Made by a program: the position numbers and the translations under genes
The notes under the pieces: model-generated
Databases searched by the model: none
Told to the model about the DNA's origin: nothing
What the model saw: the letters and a program-made list of their open reading frames with translations, nothing else
Part shown: one piece after another, positions 54,243 to 64,000 of the stretch
Layout of the letters: every line of letters begins with the position of its first letter
Position numbering within the stretch: the first letter of the stretch is position 1
NCBI RefSeq assembly: GCF_000003195.3
Contig: NC_012872.2
Coordinates: 56,835,695-56,899,694, forward strand
Length of the DNA: 64,000 nt
From: Sorghum bicolor
Taxonomy: Eukaryota; Streptophyta; Magnoliopsida; Poales; Poaceae
Direction: 5' to 3'

Positions 54243-56838
54243 TGTAACACCCTAAATTTTGCTTCTTTGAAAATAGAGCTAAAATAATTTAATTTGTATT
54301 TTTGTGCTCATAAAAATATAGAAACAATAATATTTTTTCATTAAATTAAAAATTATCATAGGAGTTAGCAATGTGGTTGAGCATGCATGCCTTTGCATTT
54401 ATTTTATTGAGATGTGTGGCTGTGTCGAAAAAATTCCAAATGATTCAAAATATTTTTGAAATGATGTGAAAATAGCTTTGGGAATAAAAGAAAACAAAAA
54501 GGAAAGAGAAAAAAGGGAAAACCTCCCCCTCTTTTTTTTCCCCCTCGACCCTCTCCCGTGGCCACTTCGCCCAGCAACGAGGTCCAATGGCCAGCTCAGA
54601 CAGTGAGCCGAAGCCCAGGTCGCACGCGTTCCCCCTCCCCTCTCTCCTTTCTGCGGCTTACAGCTGGGCCCCGCCTATCCCTCTCTCTGACCGCTGGGGC
54701 CCACTTGTCAGCGCGCGCTATTCTTCTCCTTCCTCTGTCGTACCCGAGCTGGACACCGCACCGCCGTTTCGATCCCCAAAACAGCGGGATTCCCTTGCTC
54801 TTTTCGCGAACTAAGATCCTATAAAGCTTTCTCCTCAAAACCGCAGCTTCCTTACGCATCTAAAAGGCGAATCAAAACCCTAGCCGCCCTCGGTAGTCGG
54901 GACCGAGCTCCTCCATCGCGCAGCGCGCCTCTCTCGCTACTCCTCGGCCCCAGCAAAACACTCCAGCGAGTCCGTGGTGAGCTCCTCTACCCCGTGGTAT
55001 TTTCCTTTCGCGAAACGGTGCTCGGAATCGAGAAGCCTGTCGTCGCCGGCGAGCTTCCTTCCGGCCGGCAATGGAGCCACCGCACCGGAACCGGAAACCT
55101 GCTGGCCGGTTGAAAAATGCCCCTTTCTGCTATTTACAAGTTTGCCACTGATTTTGTTTTGCTCATAAAATATTCATTATAACTCCGTTTTTGTCCATTC
55201 AAATTTCGTTAGATTCATATTTCCGAGCTCTACAAGTTAGTATTATTAGTTTACTGATTTGAAACTTTTTAATTCTGCAGTAGCATTTAATTAATTATTT
55301 CTCTATAGGAAATCTTAGAAAAATCATAAGTTCTCCGTTTTAATTCCGATTTTCGTGAACTTTACGTTTGTGTGATCGTAGTGCTGCGTAGAATATTTTT
55401 ATAAACTTTTATATTTGTTTTACTACTGTTTGGTGTATTGTTCTAATTATAGCTTGTTTGCTTCGTGTATGATTGTCTACATTGGATTGCGTGTTGTTGA
55501 TTGATGTTTGGGAATAGACGGTGAGCCGTACGTTGGTAATCAAGGTCAAGCTTTTAAAGATCAGCAGCAGGCTCAGGAGAGCTTTGATCAAAGCAAGTAT
55601 AACTGGGGACTATCCTTGTTACCTATACACAATTAATACAATATATATCATATGCATGTGTCCACCTTGATGACCTTAGCAAAATCATAGATGATTGTTA
55701 TCCTGAGTTCCTTGTTACCTATTTGGATATGCATTTGGGTAGTTCTTGCTAGTGCTTGATTAATAATCCATGATCTTGTAACATGAATATTTGGATAAAC
55801 AATAAACAATAAAATAAGCTTTCTAGCAACTGGAATATAAAGGGTGGAAAGAACTCTGGCTTTTGCTGGATTGATCTTGACCCTCCATAAGGACTTATCC
55901 CTTAGCAAAAGCTGGGACAACTCGTACAACCATGAGAACTATATGGCTCTGGTTTTAGCTCAGTATGAGGACCTTTTTCTAGCTTGTTAGTGGTTACCTT
56001 AAATAGCGTAAGAATGGCTAGACACGTTGGGTATAGTGTGGCTTCTGTCCATGTGTATAGGCTGCGAGTTATGTGCCATGGAAGGGGCGCTCTATATCTG
56101 CCTGCCGAGTGAATCTAATGGCCCTAACTTGTTAGACGAAACCTTTGAAAGGCTTCATAGTGATCCCTGCCGACCTTCCTAGGAAGGGGGTTAAGAGACT
56201 TGCAACCTCGGGCGAAAGGGTAAATCACGACTCATGGGTAAAGATGTACAACCTCTGCAGAGTGTTAAATCTGGTATACTAGCCGTGCCCACGGATACGG
56301 GCGGCCCGGAAAACTGACGGAATAGACGGACACTGAATGAACATGATTAATGATAATAAATGATGGTTTATTATATTGTTTATATGTGTTATTCTTAATT
56401 CTTGTATACATTGATCATGTGGTTATGGGATTAATTATGCTACCTTGATAATTGCTATCACATGATTAACTATGCTATCTACATATAAAAGCTAAATGCA
56501 GTCAAACCAGTGTCAGCTATTTGAGCCTCATGAACCCCTGGTTATACTTGTTGAGTACGATATGTGCTCACTCTTGCAATTTCCCCCACACTTCAGGAGT
56601 TGTTTTAGGCTTGTGATCAACCAGTCAGTTGGATCCTGGAGAGAGGAGTTAATACCCGAAGTTTGGAGTTGTCTATCCGCTGTTTGCTATTAAAGGTTAT
56701 CTCTTTTATATTAAATACGTTATATATTTATGCATTGTCTTTTGATATTACCCTTTATTTGTAGCTATATGTGAGAATTGACTTCTAAGACTCACATATG
56801 GTGCATATCTGGTTTTGTCCTTAAAATCGGGAATTACA
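54243..56838 (+). repeat. 3' LTR of the non-autonomous element
   Basis: 2596 bp, nearly the same as 49495-52079. It carries small extra segments near 55055-55110 (CTTCCTTCCGGCCGG; ACCTGCTGGCCGG) and lacks a short piece near 54893. Confidence 0.92.
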
Positions 56839-58972
56839 GCATCTCATTGCCGCAAATCTTTGGGAAGTGGTAGATGTTGGTGTAACATTTCCCACTGAAG
56901 ATAGAGAGATCACTCCGGAGGAAGCTCACACCTTTCGTCAAAATGCACAAGCTGTAGCTATTTTAGTTTCAAGTTTGGCTCCAGATGAATTCAACAAAGT
57001 GAATGGAAGAGAAGTTGCCAAGGATATTTGGGAAGTGTTGAAAACAGCATTTGAAGGTGACAAGAGTGTGAGAAAGGGTAACATTGAGTTACTTCATGGT
57101 GAGTTGGAAAGATTTGTTTTCCTAGAAGGTGAATCCACTCAAGCTATGTTTGATAGGATGATGTCTTTGGTCAACCGGATAAGATCTATTGGAAGCACTG
57201 AATGGGATGAAAACAAGGTTGCAAGAAAGATCTTAAGAACCTATAGAGCAAAGAACAACATGCTAGCGTCAGTGATTATGGAAAGGCCCGACTATGATTG
57301 CATGACACCTCAAGAAGTTCTAGCCAAGCTCAAGCATCATGAGTGCCTTGATCAAGATGCTATCAATGCACATAGTCAAAATCCTAGTGCAATGGGATAC
57401 AACAAGAATGTAGCTCTAAAGGTAGAGCAAGGACATGAACACCACAAGTCATGTCAAGAAAAGAAGAAAGTGAAGGATGATTCATCAAGTGGTGAAGAAG
57501 ATTCTGATCAAGAAGTTGCTTTTATCATTAGAAATCTCAGAAAATTTATGAAGAAGAAGGGTCATCAAAAGAAGAAGAGGTTTTGCTACGGATGTGGCCA
57601 AACCGGTCACTTCATAGCTGAGTGCCCAAATATGAAAGACAAGAACAAGTACAACAAGAATAATGACAAGAAGTACAAAGGAAAGAAAAAGGGTGAAGCT
57701 CATCTTGGTGAAGAATGGATATCAAATGATAGTGACTCAAGTGATGAAGAGAAGAAGAAGAAGAAAGGAGCTGCAAACATTGCCATCCACAAATCCTCAT
57801 CATCACTCATGAACCTCCCAAAGGCTTCACCACCAAAGCTCTTCCCCAACTTGGATTCTACACCAAGCCTCTTCGCCAACCTCATCGACAATGACTACTA
57901 CACTCCAACTTGCCTTATGGCTAAGGGGGAGAAGGTAACTACCTCATCCGAAACCTCTAGTGATGAATATGATAGTCATGATGAAAACATAGAACAACTG
58001 GAGGCATCCTTGATAAAGAAATTTGGTCATAAGGCCTTCACTAAAATAAAAAGTCTAATGAAGAAATTAGAGAAGAGGGATAGATGCTTAGAGATGCAAG
58101 GTGATATAATTCTGCAAGAGAAGGAAAAGAACCTAGCACTTGAAGCATCTATCGCCGAGGAAAAGACGAAGGTTGAAAAGTTGACCGTTGAATTGTCTTT
58201 AGCCAATGACTCAATTGGGAAATTGACTAAGGAACATTCCTCGGTTGATGATCAAGTAGCTAGCCTTAAAAATGAGAATAGTATAGCTCAAGAAAGCCTC
58301 ACAAGCTTTAAGGAAAAATACCGAATTCTTGAGTTAAACTATAACACTCTTTGGGCTAGCACTTTGACTTCTCCTAAGGCAACCAAAGACTCTAATGTCT
58401 CCAATAGCAACGGTTGTAAAAGATGCTACAAAGTTGATGTAAATGCATATGCTACTAACCTTGCTGAGCTAGAGAAAAAGGACAAGGAAATCAATAGGTT
58501 GAAGATGGAAATTAAGAAGGGGTGTAAATGCCAAGAGCAATCTAAAAGGACTATATACAAGGCATTTAGGCACCCATCCATCAAGGAAGGACTTGGCTTT
58601 AATAGGTATGATGGAAAGGCCAATGGAAGAAACATTGTGAACGGAGTGCCTTGTGTAAAGTTCAACAAGGGTGTTGCCCTTGATGAGCTTATCTGCAAGG
58701 CAAACAACAAGGTTTATCTTCCGTTGATTCAACCTACAAGCAACAAGGAAAGCAAGATAAAGCCATCCGAAGCTCCCAAGCCACAAGCACCACTTCCACG
58801 GTGCTATGCTAGTGACTATATGTGTTGTTGGGGCAAAGATGGCAAGATCGTGGTAAAGTATGTTGGTGCCCACAAGAGGAAGGAAATATTGAGGAGTGTT
58901 TGGGTGCCAAAACTTTATGTGACTAACCCCCTAGGACCCAAATCTATTTGGGTACCTAAAATACAAGTTTGA
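56839..58972 (+). pseudogene. gag: Copia gag, remainder
   Basis: Continues the gag frame after the insertion. The UBN2-type gag core (IWEVLKTAFEGD, IELLHGELERFVFLEGEST) is followed by a long charged region, a zinc knuckle CYGCGQTGHFIAEC, Lys/Ser/Asp-rich low complexity, a long coiled coil (IAEEKTKVEKLTVELSLAN) and a C-terminal extension repeating VWVPK/IWVPK. It ends in TGA at 58970-58972. The long C-terminal extension is typical of Maximus/SIRE elements. The N-terminal part is separated by 7.3 kb, so no full gag is made from this copy. Confidence 0.88.
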
Positions 58973-58985
58973 ATTGTCTTTGTAG

Positions 58986-60548
58986 GAATACTCCTCCGGT
59001 GGAACAAGTTGGGTGTTGGATAGTGGATGCACCAATCATATGACCGGAGAGAAGGATATGTTCACATCATTCCAACCTAGTGGTGAACAAAGTGGAAACA
59101 TTGTATTTGGTGACAATGGAAAAGGAGAAGTACTTGGTTTGGGTAAAATTGCTATCTCAAATGATAACTCCATTTCCAATGTTTTACTTGTAAATTCGTT
59201 AAGTTACAATTTGTTGTCCGTCTCGCAACTTTGTGAAATGGGTTACAATTGTCTCTTTACGGATAAGGGTGTGGAAGTCTATAGAAGGGAGGATTCCTCT
59301 ATTGCATTTACGGGTCACCTAAAAGGGAAACTCTATCTAGTTGATTTCACATCAAATAGAGTAAAGCCCGAGACTTGTTTAATGGCAAAATCTAGCATGG
59401 GGTGGTTATGGCATCGCCGACTTGCCCATGTTGGGATGAGGAACTTGGCCAAACTTCAAAAAGGCGAACACATCCTTGGACTAACAAATGTTTCTTTTGA
59501 GAAAGATAAGATTTGCAGTGCATGTCAAGCGGGAAAGCAAGTAGGAGCTAAGCATCCCGCAAAGAACATCGTGACAACCGAAAGGCCTTTGGAGCTGCTA
59601 CACATGGACATATTTGGACCCATGGCTTACATTAGCATTGGTTGTAACAAATATGGTTTTGTGATTGTTGATGATTATTCACGTTATACTTGGGTTTTCT
59701 TTTTGCGTGATAAAAGTGAGGTCCAAGGGATTTTCAAGAAGTTTGCAAGAAGAGCCCAAAATGAGTTTGATGTCAAGATCAAGAAAGTTAGAAGTGACAA
59801 TGGGACGGAGTTCAAGAACACAAACATCGAAGAGTACCTTGATGAAGAAGGAATCAAGCATGAGTTTTCGGTTCCCTATACTCCTCAACAAAATGGTGTT
59901 GTGGAGAGAAAGAACCGGACACTCATAGAAGCCGCAAGAGCAATGTTGGATGAATACAAGACTCCGGTGAACTTTTGGGCGGAAGCGGTCCACACGGCGT
60001 GTCATGCTATAAACCGCTTGTATCTTCACAAGAAAAGAGAAAAGACCGCCTATGAACTCCTAACCGGTAAAAAGACCAAGGTGCACTACTTTAGAGTTTT
60101 TGGATCCAAGTGTTTCATACTTAACAAAAGGTCCAAAAGCTCAAAGTTTGCACCAAAGGTTGATGAAGGTTTAATGCTTGGTTATGGTACTAACGAACAT
60201 GGATATCGTGTTTTCAATAAAACCTTCGGTTTGATTGAAATCACGATAGACGTGACCTTTGATGAAACCGACGGCTCTCAAAAGGAGCAAGTCAATGTTG
60301 AGATTGTAGGTAATGAAGCAGATGCACAAGAAGCTATCAAGAAGCTAGCAATTGGTGAGATAAAGCCCATTGAAGATGACGATGAAGAAAGTGCAGTGCA
60401 TATTGATCATGATTCTACCATTCATCATGGCTCATCCAATGAGCATGGTGAGGCTTCCGCATCAAGAATCAATGAAGATTGTGGCAACAATGTGCAAGCT
60501 CAACCTCATCTTAACCTTGACCACACAAGTGAAGACAATCATCCATAA
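58986..60548 (+). pseudogene. pol: Copia protease and integrase, ended by an in-frame stop
   Basis: The frame is +1 relative to gag and opens after a TAG at 58983-58985. Aspartic protease with LDSGCTNHMTG; GAG-pre-integrase zinc finger (His ... His ... CSACQAGK); integrase core with DDYSRYTWVFF, RSDNGTEF and QQNGVVERKNR holding the D, D, E residues; then the variable linker. TAA at 60546-60548 stops it in the linker before RT, and the next ORF lies in the same frame, so this looks like a nonsense mutation in an otherwise open pol. Confidence 0.9.
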
Positions 60549-62297
60549 GATCATAGTCTTGGTTTTCCAATAGATCATGGCTATGATGATGAAGAAGATG
60601 ATGGCCCCATTCAGAGATCAACTCAAGTGCCACATCCTAGAGTACATCAATCAATTCAGCGGGATCATCCCGTTGATAACATTTTGGGAAGCATTCGACG
60701 AGGGGTAACGACACGTTCTCGTTTAGCAAGTTTTTGTGAATATTACTCGTTTGTTTCTCCTTTGGAACCTCATAGGGTGGAAGAAGCACTTGATGATGAA
60801 GATTGGATGATGGCCATGCAAGAAGAGTTGAACAACTTCACACGGAATGAAGTCTGGTCCTTAGTGGAAAGGCCCAACCAAAATGTGATTGGAACCAAAT
60901 GGGTCTTCCGGAACAAGCAAGATGAGCATGGCGTGGTGAGAAGGAACAAGGCAAGATTGGTGGCTCAAGGTTTCACTCAAATAGAAGGCTTGGATTTTGG
61001 GGAGACCTACGCACCGGTGGCAAGGCTAGAATCCATTCGTATTCTACTAGCCTATGCTGCCCATCATGATTTCAAGCTATATCAAATGGACGTGAAGAGT
61101 GCATTTCTCAATGGCCCCCTATCCGAGTTGGTGTATGTTGAGCAACCACCGGGTTTTGAAGATCCCAAGTTTCCAAATCACGTCTACAAGCTCGACAAAG
61201 CACTCTACGGGCTTAAACAAGCCCCTAGAGCTTGGTATGATTGCTTAAAGGACTTCCTACTCAAACAAGGGTTTGAGATAGGAAAGGCCGATGCTGCCTT
61301 GTTTACTCGCAAAGTCAATAATGATATTTTTGTGTGCCAAATATATGTCGATGACATAATATTTGGTAGTACTAATGAAGATTTTTGTGAGGAATTTAGT
61401 AGGATTATGACGAACAGGTTTGAGATGTCTATGATGGGTGAGTTGAAGTTCTTTCTTGGATTTCAAATCAAGCAACTCAAAGATGGCACGTTCATAAGTC
61501 AAACGAAGTACACCTACGATATGCTAAAGAAGTTCGACATGGACAAAGCCAAACCCATCAAAACACCGATGCCAACAAGTGGGCATCTTGACCTTGATCA
61601 AGGAGGAAAGGACGTCGATCAAAAGGTATATCGCTCCATGATTGGATCCCTCCTTTACCTTTGTGCATCTAGGCCCGATATTATGCTTAGTGTGTGCATG
61701 TGTGCAAGATTTCAAGCTAGTCCAAAAGAATGTCATCTAATGGCTGTTAAGAGAATCTTTCGGTATTTAGTGCACACTCCTAATCTTGGCTTGTGGTATC
61801 CTAAGGGCTCCACTTTCGAGTTACTTGGCTATTCCGATTCGGATTATGCCGGTTGCAAAGTAAGTCAAAAGAGTACCACCGGGACTTGCCAATTTATTGG
61901 TAGGTCTTTGGTGTCTTGGAGCTCTAAGAAGCAGAACTCCGTTGCTTTGTCCACCGCTGAGGCCGAGTATGTGGCGGCCGGTGCATGCTGTGCCCAACTA
62001 CTTTGGGTGAAGCAAACCCTCAAAGACTTCGGTTGTGAGCTAACCAAGATTCCCCTTTTGTGTGACAACGAGAGTGCCATTAAGTTGGCAAACAACCCTG
62101 TAAACCACTCTCGAACAAAGCACATAGACATCCGGCATCACTTTTTGAGAGACCACGAAGCCAAAGGAGATATCGCTCTTCATCATGTGAGCACCGATAA
62201 ACAACTAGCCGATATCTTCACAAAGCCCCTAGATGAGTCAAGATTTTGTGCTTTGAGGAGTGAGCTAAATATCATTGATTCTCGTAACCTAACTTGA
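60549..62297 (+). pseudogene. pol: Copia reverse transcriptase and RNase H (separated by stop from integrase)
   Basis: Same frame as the protease/integrase ORF. RVT_2-type RT with [35 protein letters not shown] and the YVDD active site (61343-61354), then copia RNase H ([38 protein letters not shown]), ending at 62297 with a stop. All core motifs are present. Without suppression of the upstream TAA it would not be made as part of the polyprotein. Confidence 0.92.
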
Positions 62298-63515
62298 TGT
62301 CTTGCACATAATTTGATTGATCTAGGTAGGAGAAAACTATTTGCAAAGTTTGTATGCCGACTTTCAAAATCTAATTTGATATAGGTTTCATGGATGATTA
62401 TAGTTATGTAATGCTTGTTTGTCAGCTAGTCATCCTTGAAATCATTTGTGTCCATCATATTTATACCCCACATTGCACAGAGAGTTCAAATTCCGAAGTT
62501 TTTGGGTCTCCCTGTGTCGGAAGTCCCGACGTGTGTCGGGAGTTCCGACGTGGTTGCGGGCTGAGCTCTCAGTCGGGAGTTCTGGTTGGCGTCGGGAGTC
62601 CCGGCCAGCGTCGGAAGTTCCGACGTAAGCCGGAAGTCCCGACGCAGATCTGGCGCGCGCGCGGCAGACCTGTTTTGACTGGCTTGACCCCCCTTTTACC
62701 CCGTGACCGCAGTCCTTTCACCCTCCTCCGTTTGTGCCTCCCCGTGATCCTCTTGCTCTTTATGATGAGGCTTGCCAAGCTTATCAGGATGAGGCCACTT
62801 CTCGCCCTCATGGCAAAGGTGTGGCTGCCCCTGAGGATGAGGAGTACCATGAAGAAGAACAAGATGATGATGATGATGATGACGATGACGATGATGATGA
62901 CGGTGACGATGAGGACTTTGACATTGAGTAGCTGTTTCTTCTCTAGCGCGGCCTACCCCTTTTGGCACTTGTTGACAAAGGGGGAGTGTTAGGCTTTGAT
63001 CTTTCATGTAATAAGCTAGATGTCGTGGTTAGTAGACTTAAAAACATCTTAGTTTGGATTATCTATGTCTCGTGGTGGCACTATGCGATGGACATCTTTA
63101 TATATGTTGTGTGAGTTGGATGTTTGTAGGGCAAGTTGTTAATCTTTTATCTATCTACTTTGTTTACTTGTCCTTGTCTCTTTTGTTTGTTTGTTGATTG
63201 AGTTTTTGTGATGGCCATGTACTTAAGGTCTATCTTGGTTTATTGGCCATCCTATTCTCTCCACTTTGTTGTGTGAATATAAATTGTCATATTGCATACT
63301 CTTTCACGGTTATACTCTTGTTCACACTTGTTGCACCCCACAGAGTGCAAAATTTAGGGGGAGCTTGTTCCTTGATGTATATTTCTTAAGTGATGACAAT
63401 CACCATTGAAATTCAAATTCATGCATACATCAAGGGGAAGCTCGCTGTAAATTTTGGACTTCAAAAGCTTTTTGACTTTCATTTGTAAGCCTAAACTTGG
63501 TTGTCATCAAGCACC
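62298..63515 (+). other. 3' internal region of the copia element with repeats and an acidic ORF
   Basis: No known domain. 62516-62645 carries GTCGGAAGTYCCGAC units like those in the LTR. An ORF open from about 62710 to 62931 encodes a segment PPRDPLALYDEACQAYQ followed by a Glu/Asp tail from a GAT repeat (62864-62915). SIRE-type elements often have an extra, sometimes envelope-like ORF here; I see no membrane or coiled-coil signature that would support envelope. Confidence 0.6.
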
Positions 63516-63529
63516 AAAAAGGGGGAGAT
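63516..63529 (+). promoter_or_regulatory. Polypurine tract of the copia element
   Basis: AAAAAGGGGGAGAT directly before the TGAAAG of the 3' LTR. Confidence 0.9.
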
Positions 63530-64000
63530 TGAAAGTGCATTTGCCCCCTATGTGGGTTTTGGTGTATTGATGACATCCAATTTAGGGACTAATGCGTTGT
63601 ATTTGAGATTTGCTACAGCTACTAGTCTCATGAAAGATGCAAAGGTTCGACTTAAGATGAAATGGTATCCCCCAATCTTCGTTCGTGAGAAAGGCGTTGG
63701 ATTCAATCTAGAGCTTAATTGTTTTTTGTTTAACTTGGAGTTAGGTATGCCGTACTATCAAGAGGGATTCAAAAGTTGTTGGTTTGGGGAAGATAGAGTG
63801 CTCAAGTCTTTCAACTAAAACCTTTTTAGAAACACTCTAGCACCTCTCTTGCACTTAGATCTACCCTCTGTGACTTCTGGTGTCGGAAGTCCCGACGTGG
63901 GTCGGAACTCCCGACGTGCTGCGCGAAAACTGTGAACGTCGGAAGTCCCGACGTTGAGTTCTGCGTGCGCACGTGTCGGAAGTCCCGACGCAAGGACTGC
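63530..64000 (+). repeat. 3' LTR of the copia element (first 471 bp)
   Basis: Begins TGAAAGTGCATTTGCCCCC and matches 47525 onward until the window ends inside the GTCGGAAGTCCCGAC cluster. The right target duplication is outside the window. Confidence 0.94.

Larger units (their letters stand above)
49495..56838 (+). mobile_element. Non-autonomous LTR element (LARD-like), related in ends to the Tekay-like element
   Basis: 7344 bp with LTRs 49495-52079 (2585 bp) and 54243-56838 (2596 bp), and target duplication GCATC (49490-49494 and 56839-56843). The internal 2.16 kb has no gag or pol. The LTR start (TGTAACACCCTAAAT), the primer site, the text after it (CTGTAGGACGC) and the end motif CGAATCTCGAGGACGAGATT match those of the Tekay-like element. 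It is probably mobilised by proteins of that group (inference). Confidence 0.92.
47525..64000 (+). mobile_element. Ty1/copia element, Maximus/SIRE type, continuing past the window
   Basis: 5' LTR 47525-49059, primer site, gag interrupted by another LTR element at 49495-56838, gag remainder, pol in copia order (protease, integrase, RT, RNase H), a 1.2-kb 3' region, a polypurine tract and the start of the 3' LTR at 63530. Without the insertion the part seen is about 9.1 kb. Lineage is called from the long gag with C-terminal extension, the extra 3' region and the TGAAAG...CTTTCA LTR ends. Confidence 0.92.

Noticed and set aside
62690..62931. Envelope gene in the copia element
   Set aside because: No signal peptide, transmembrane segment or coiled coil is visible; only an acidic tail.

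Overview
This is plant nuclear DNA, almost certainly from a panicoid grass of the sorghum/sugarcane type. That rests on grass-type LTR retrotransposon families, an abundant grass MITE with GGCCTTGTTTAGTTCC ends, GC-rich gene starts next to AT-rich spacer, and GT-AG introns. About 70% of the window is LTR retrotransposon, much of it nested. One ordinary host gene is recognisable.

Left block (1-16916, element strand minus): two copies of one Ty3/gypsy Tat-like family. Outer copy A runs from its 5' LTR (16456-16916) leftwards off the window. Inner copy B (2420-13023) sits inside the reverse transcriptase region of A and is flanked by the 5-bp duplication CAAGC. B has 459-bp LTRs that differ at about five positions, broken gag and pol, and a 0.99-kb deletion removing most of the second RNase H and the integrase core. 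Between pol and its 3' LTR, B carries an antisense gene of six exons (3766-6910). All its introns are GT-AG and all junctions keep phase, giving about 927 codons. A 70-bp tandem array lies just upstream of its start.

Middle block (16917-35288): a 787-bp non-autonomous hAT element; a GC-rich gene start near 19.8-20.2 kb; and a protein-coding gene (24224-28357, eight coding exons, about 1156 residues) with RING, TRAF-type zinc finger, a very long Gln/Pro-rich region and a C-terminal C2H2 finger. MITEs surround it. At 32588-34323 is a 1.74-kb element with Stowaway-like ends. It encloses an acidic ORF, a 30-bp minisatellite, an exact 165-bp tandem duplication and a tRNA-like segment.

Right block (35289-64000, plus strand): a structurally complete Tekay/Del-like chromovirus (35289-46442, target duplication AGAGG) with an extra ORF upstream of gag, a gag-pol broken in the RT/RNase H region, and a chromodomain. 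Next is a Ty1/copia element of the Maximus/SIRE type, from 47525 past the window end. Its gag is interrupted by a 7.3-kb non-coding LTR element (49495-56838, target duplication GCATC). The ends, primer site and LTR layout of that inner element resemble the Tekay-like element, so it is probably a non-autonomous relative. Both have 2.5-2.6 kb LTRs with a TATA box followed by matching candidate splice sites, which suggests a spliced leader.
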